The position numbers and the translations under genes are program-made. Below the pieces are notes generated by a model. It was not told the DNA's origin. It was given only the letters and a program-made list of their open reading frames with translations, and did not search any database. 64,000 nucleotides of DNA, from positions 1,116,001-1,180,000 of the forward strand of contig NZ_PSYW01000002.1 in the NCBI RefSeq assembly GCF_003383095.1, in the 5' to 3' direction. This DNA comes from Haloferax sp. Atlit-12N. GTDB lineage: Archaea; Halobacteriota; Halobacteria; Halobacteriales; Haloferacaceae. Shown here piece after piece: positions 60,278 through 64,000 of this stretch (positions are counted from its first letter, which is position 1; each line of letters opens with the position of its first letter).

Positions 60278-62071
60278 TTATACCACGTTCGTCTCGGTCT
60301 CGGCAGCCGAATCGATCCACAGTTCGAGACACTCGTCGATCAGATTCTCGTGTCTCTCTTTGAGTAGACTCGGCGTCCAACTGTCGAACTCGGACAACTC
60401 GTTCGTTATCGCGAAGTCGCTCTTCTTCTCGAAGTACTCTCTGTACTTTCTCGGGAACGGCCGGTTGCTCGCCTTGTAGTTCTTGCGCCCGTCCAAGAGG
60501 ACTAGATTTCCGAGACGGTTCGTCCACTTCTCGCGTTCCAACTCGTCACTGAAACGCTGGGTCCAATAACCACTACTCGGCTTCTGTGGGAGGATGTGCT
60601 CTACGTTGATGTTGTTCCCGTACTGGACCTTGACGTTCCGGTTGTCGTACCGCTCCAAGTTGAGACGCATCAAGATGTACTTCGGCCACTGGTAGTTCCC
60701 CTTCCGATAGAAGTTGCGTAGGTCCAACGATTCCTCGAAGTCCTCTTTCTCGGCTCGCAAGTCCCCTGTGAGATAGTCCGACCTCAAGACCTCCCGCGGA
60801 CCGTCGGCCGATTCTATGGCTTTGAGGATACTGTACACGCGTGAGTATCGGTCACTGCTCGACGAGCCGGTCAACCAGTCGACCGTGAGCCGACGTTCGA
60901 GGCGACAGACGAAGTCGTAGAGTAGGCCCTCGTCGTCGAACGTCTTGTCGAACTCTATCAACGCCACGACCCACTCGTCCGACGGGTAGAAGTCGCGCAT
61001 GACCGAGACCAGGTTGGCGTAGTAGACGTTCTTGTGTTCGTCGTCGGCGTCTAGTTTGGCGTCGTACACTCGCTTCCGATGGACGTCGAAGACTTGTTCG
61101 AGCTCGTCGACGAAGTCACGGCCGCGGTAGTCTGGCTTTTTCGTGAAGACTTCGCTAAATTCGTCGTAGATAGACTTCTGAGACTTGTTCTTGACGAGGA
61201 TGTGCCGCATGTACCCGATGAACCGTTCGAGCCCCTCGTTCCCGACCTCCTCTTCCATATCTTCCCACTTTCGCTGGTACTCGTCGCGGTGGGTCTCGGG
61301 GATCTGACTGAGGTTTTCGCTCTTCAGGAGGTCTGCGTTGTTGAGGGGCATCCCACGTGCGTTCGTGACGTTGAACAGACGGAACGCAGAGCTCAGTGAA
61401 TCCGTCATTATTCGGACCATCACGACTCGCTGCGGGATGAACGCCGCTAACGAGGTGAGGTCGTTCCCACGACTGGCCCACTGTTCGAGCCGTTCGTCGA
61501 AGGTAGAGACTGCCTGTAGAATGTTCTGCTGCGGTTCGGTGTCGCCGTTGGCTGGATCGGCAGGGTCAAGTGTCGCTTTGCGTTCCAGGACGTTCTCCTC
61601 GAAGAAAGCTTGGTCTCGGTCTCGGATACGGAGTCTAACGGAACCTTCCTGCCCCTTCGCGAAGTCCTCTTCTTCTTGGACGAAACGGTCGAGAGAAGTC
61701 GACCACCCTTCGTGATCAAGACGGTCCCTGAGGACACAGAGTAAGATTGCCACCGAAGTGAGTCGCTGCTGGCCGTCGATGACGTCAAAGCGGTCTCCAG
61801 TCGATCCGCCCCGGTTCAAGATGATACTCCCTAGGAAATACGGTTCGTAGGCCTTCGTTCGGGACTTGTCGAGTTTCTGGTCGCTATTCAATAAATCGCC
61901 GTGTGCCAGACTGTTCGATTCGTAGGCGTCGGTCAAGTCGTCAACGAGGTCTACGAAGTTCTCCTCCGTCCACGAGAATGGACGTTGGAACTTGGGAATC
62001 TGGTAGAGATAGTCCTCACCGTACAGTTTGTGGACGAATTCTTCTTCGGCATCGATCTGACTTCCGCTCAC
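60278..62071 (-). CDS. DUF262/DUF1524 HNH nuclease (GmrSD-like)
   Basis: A 597-residue protein. The N-terminal DUF262 domain has the ParB-like DGQQR motif (99-103), needed for nucleotide hydrolysis in this family. The C-terminal DUF1524 domain has HILPQ (about 492-496) and RLGNLVLLDGRKNYKASNRPF, the His-Asn HNH/beta-beta-alpha metal nuclease core. The single-chain two-domain layout is that of GmrSD/BrxU type IV enzymes, which cut modified phage DNA, and of SspE. It heads the operon with methylase copy 2 and the MORC ATPase. Its promoter is divergent from the second GHKL gene. Confidence 0.88.
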   Translation of the reverse strand: MSGSQIDAEEEFVHKLYGEDYLYQIPKFQRPFSWTEENFVDLVDDLTDAYESNSLAHGDLLNSDQKLDKSRTKAYEPYFLGSIILNRGGSTGDRFDVIDGQQRLTSVAILLCVLRDRLDHEGWSTSLDRFVQEEEDFAKGQEGSVRLRIRDRDQAFFEENVLERKATLDPADPANGDTEPQQNILQAVSTFDERLEQWASRGNDLTSLAAFIPQRVVMVRIMTDSLSSAFRLFNVTNARGMPLNNADLLKSENLSQIPETHRDEYQRKWEDMEEEVGNEGLERFIGYMRHILVKNKSQKSIYDEFSEVFTKKPDYRGRDFVDELEQVFDVHRKRVYDAKLDADDEHKNVYYANLVSVMRDFYPSDEWVVALIEFDKTFDDEGLLYDFVCRLERRLTVDWLTGSSSSDRYSRVYSILKAIESADGPREVLRSDYLTGDLRAEKEDFEESLDLRNFYRKGNYQWPKYILMRLNLERYDNRNVKVQYGNNINVEHILPQKPSSGYWTQRFSDELEREKWTNRLGNLVLLDGRKNYKASNRPFPRKYREYFEKKSDFAITNELSEFDSWTPSLLKERHENLIDECLELWIDSAAETETNVV

Positions 62072-62215
62072 GATGATTAGTCAAGTGTCAGTTTATCCTA
62101 ATAATCCTTCCGGGGAATTGAGATTGAGGTATTGGCCAAACTAGCGCGGTTCCAATATCCATTCGACTCATCAGTTAATTATAATATCACTGATGGTCAC
62201 GGTTCGGCATCGTCT
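62072..62215. promoter_or_regulatory. Divergent promoters, DUF262 operon and second GHKL ATPase
   Basis: A 144-bp AT-rich spacer. TTAATTATAATAT (62176-62187) gives a TATA-like box whose +27 position lands near the GTG at 62216, indicating a leaderless rightward message. Leftward AT-rich stretches near 62094-62105 can serve the DUF262 gene. The promoters drive two opposing arms of the island from a common control region. Confidence 0.5.
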
Positions 62216-64000
62216 GTGAATTTGGAGACATACTTCCACAAGCGTGAACAGGGAGAACGCAGGCTGGGCACTGCACTCACCGACATCGCGCTCGACCAAC
62301 GACTCGAACAGTTCGTCCGTGAAACAGCCCAAAATAGTGCTGACGAAGCCCAAGATGGGTTGACGCCCGAACTCCTCTACCGCTTCGATCAACTCGAAGG
62401 ATCTCGTCTCGACGAGTTCTTAGACGCAATTAACTGGGACACGAAGTTCCGAGATCACCTAGAGGCCGTCGCGGAAAACGACGACGAGATTGGTGTACAG
62501 AACATGGTCGACCGGATAGAGAAGGGTACACTTCCACTTCTGATGGTCGAAGACAAGAATACGACCGGGTTGACAGGGGACGAATTTTCTGACGACACTA
62601 ACTACGCGTCTCTGATTCAAGATTTTGGCCGATCTACGAAAGACGAATCAGAAGGCGGAGTTCACGGTGTCGGTGCGTCTGTACTGTGGGGTTTCTCCGG
62701 AATCAAGACTGCCATGTTTCTGACGACGCCTGAGGGATGGTCTGACACAGATGTACCACGATTCGTGGGCCGAATCGATCTGCCATTCCACGAATACGGA
62801 GGGAAAGAATATCACGGAGACGGATGGATTGGTAATAGCGGCACTCAGGACCGCAGAGCAGTATCGATAGAGGGGCCTACTGCAGCAGACATAGCTGCGG
62901 ACGCCTTACACATAGACGAAAGTCGGGCTAGAGCTGATGCTACCGGGACCACGGCAATCGTCGTGGGATTCCGAGAGCCTAGTCGCAGCCGTCGCTCTCC
63001 CCAGAAGGTGATAGAGCGGATCGAAGATCTGGCAGTCATGTACTACTGGCCACTAATTCTCGAGGATGGTCTCGATATTTCTATCCAAGCACCCGACGAT
63101 AGCTCACCCTCGGCTATCGACCCAACAACGAACAAGGACCTGGAGGCGTTCATCGAAGCGTACCAACAGCGGGACTCGGCGAGTGAAACACTCGGTGCTG
63201 CACCTGACGTAGCCGCGATCAACATCCCACTGACAGTGCCCGCACACAAGGATGGAAAGTCGTCGACGGATGCAGAGGTCACTCTCGTAGTTCGAAGCCA
63301 CGAATCACGACCCAACAGCATGCCGAACCAGATTGCGTTGTTCCGTGGCGCGCGCCACGTGGTCAAATACCGGAAGTACGACCACATCGCCCGGTCCACT
63401 ACTCAGCACTTTCAGGCGATCCTCCTCGCAGGGAAAGCTCGACATCCGTTTGATGCTGACGACGACGATATTCCTGATTCGGATCTCGTGGTCGAGGACT
63501 TCTTCCGTAAGGCTGAGCCGAAAGCCCACGATACTTGGGAGAAAGAAGTCAGCAAACTGGAACATAACTATTCAGGGGGTAGCAGCGAGATCAATACACT
63601 GTTCAAAGACACTCTACCAGCACGGTTGACGGAGCTTCTCACCTCCGCCGGCTCCGACGACAGTGAAATGCTCGGGGACGTCGGACGGCGGTTCCCCTAC
63701 TTCTCAGGAGGACCGAACCGAGGTCGAAGCCGCGGTGGTGGGGGTGGTGGTAGTCGAACTATAGAACGTGTCAGATCCAACCTCAATCACATCGGTGACA
63801 AGTACCGTAGTACGGGGACTTTAGAGCTAACAGAGTCCTTGGAGGACGACTGGGGATTGACGGTGGAATTCGCTGTACTCGATTCTTCCAACAACGTAAT
63901 CGAGACCGTTGCGTTGGACAACATTTCCGGAACAGACCCTGAAACAGGCGCAAATTTGTCTGTGGAAAACAACGAGACAATGGTTCGAGTCCCCGGTGGA
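62216..64000 (+). CDS. Second GHKL-type ATPase (A'), partial at the window end
   Basis: An open frame of 595 codons without a stop, so the protein continues beyond 64000. It is homologous to the protein encoded at 51860: N box RETAQNSADE (Glu36, Asn40, Asp43), G1-like VEDKNTTGLTG (111-121), G2-like GGVHGVGASVLW, then FRGARHVVKYRK and AEPKAHDTW. It ends in a glycine-rich linker (GGGGGGS, about 500) before beta strands. The GTG at 62216 is chosen from TATA spacing. Gene A has no such glycine linker. Homologues of B and C would be expected to the right if this is a second operon. Confidence 0.82.
   Translation, partial: MNLETYFHKREQGERRLGTALTDIALDQRLEQFVRETAQNSADEAQDGLTPELLYRFDQLEGSRLDEFLDAINWDTKFRDHLEAVAENDDEIGVQNMVDRIEKGTLPLLMVEDKNTTGLTGDEFSDDTNYASLIQDFGRSTKDESEGGVHGVGASVLWGFSGIKTAMFLTTPEGWSDTDVPRFVGRIDLPFHEYGGKEYHGDGWIGNSGTQDRRAVSIEGPTAADIAADALHIDESRARADATGTTAIVVGFREPSRSRRSPQKVIERIEDLAVMYYWPLILEDGLDISIQAPDDSSPSAIDPTTNKDLEAFIEAYQQRDSASETLGAAPDVAAINIPLTVPAHKDGKSSTDAEVTLVVRSHESRPNSMPNQIALFRGARHVVKYRKYDHIARSTTQHFQAILLAGKARHPFDADDDDIPDSDLVVEDFFRKAEPKAHDTWEKEVSKLEHNYSGGSSEINTLFKDTLPARLTELLTSAGSDDSEMLGDVGRRFPYFSGGPNRGRSRGGGGGGSRTIERVRSNLNHIGDKYRSTGTLELTESLEDDWGLTVEFAVLDSSNNVIETVALDNISGTDPETGANLSVENNETMVRVPGG

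Larger units (their letters stand above)
41557..64000. mobile_element. Integrated accessory element at tRNA-Arg, right end outside the window
   Basis: From the tRNA-Arg onwards the G+C content falls and codon choice shifts to A/T-ending codons. The content is recombinases (44944, 45897, 47315, 49793), DNA-processing proteins and defence-type genes, with no core genes. This is the classic make-up of an integrative element or genomic island next to a tRNA. I searched by eye for a second copy of the tRNA 3' end within the window and found none, so the far boundary lies to the right of 64000. Whether it is one element or several nested ones is unresolved. Confidence 0.75.

Noticed and set aside
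51860-63999. BREX, DISARM, Zorya or Wadjet as the identity of the island
   Set aside because: The required signature genes (PglZ, DUF1998 helicase, ZorA/ZorB, JetABCD) are absent from the part visible.
41557-64000. A second copy of the tRNA-Arg 3' end marking the right attachment site
   Set aside because: By eye no copy of the last tRNA bases was found in this interval. The site is presumably beyond 64000.
41557-64000. A transposon or insertion sequence among the recombinase genes
   Set aside because: No DDE transposase, TnpB-like protein or terminal inverted repeat was recognised; the recombinases are serine and tyrosine types only.

Overview
The window is chromosomal DNA of a halophilic archaeon, most likely a Haloferax. 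The first 41.5 kb are GC-rich and code for acidic, Asp/Glu-rich proteins. They include the archaeal ribosomal protein S6e, an archaeal-type RNase P RNA, a geranylgeranyl reductase-type flavoprotein and a bacterio-opsin-activator-type regulator. The genus is an inference from gene content and style; no database was consulted.

Positions 1-41,421 are ordinary core genome: the end of a siroheme nitrite/sulfite reductase; two DMT exporters and an Lrp regulator; two cytosolic PAS histidine kinases; a beta-CASP nuclease; a geranylgeranyl reductase; the RNase P RNA gene (12639-13066, minus strand); NAD salvage genes (nicotinate phosphoribosyltransferase, probable nicotinamidase); four secreted lipoproteins, three with zinc-protease HExxH motifs; a PfkB-type kinase, a lipoate ligase-like protein and dihydroorotase; three universal stress proteins; a DHH phosphoesterase; S6e; a HiPIP-like lipoprotein; an M29 aminopeptidase; 6-phosphogluconate dehydrogenase; a 2Fe-2S ferredoxin and a MATE exporter. 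A 46-codon leaderless ORF at 7558 has a DtxR/IdeR-like palindrome over its predicted transcription start.

A tRNA-Arg(CCG) gene at 41484-41556 marks a sharp change. Everything after it is AT-richer and has the character of an integrated element that runs past the end of the window. Its left part (41.9-50.8 kb) carries a Cas4-like nuclease, a TFB-like factor and a serine recombinase in one overlapping operon. It also has a second serine recombinase and two tyrosine recombinases with a four-cysteine insert.

Its right part (50.9-64 kb) is a defence-type island. One arm is a translationally coupled three-gene operon: a GHKL-type ATPase, an unknown protein and a DUF6339-like protein. The other arm is a minus-strand cassette: a DUF262/HNH nuclease, a C5-cytosine methylase, a MORC/MutL-like GHKL ATPase, a broken HhH-GPD glycosylase remnant and a second methylase. 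A diverged copy of the first GHKL ATPase starts at 62216 and leaves the window, so the methylase/MORC cassette lies between two copies of the unknown ATPase. This arrangement is the best candidate in the window for an undescribed system. The MORC plus methylase part follows a known prokaryotic theme; the flanking ATPase operon does not match any system I can name.
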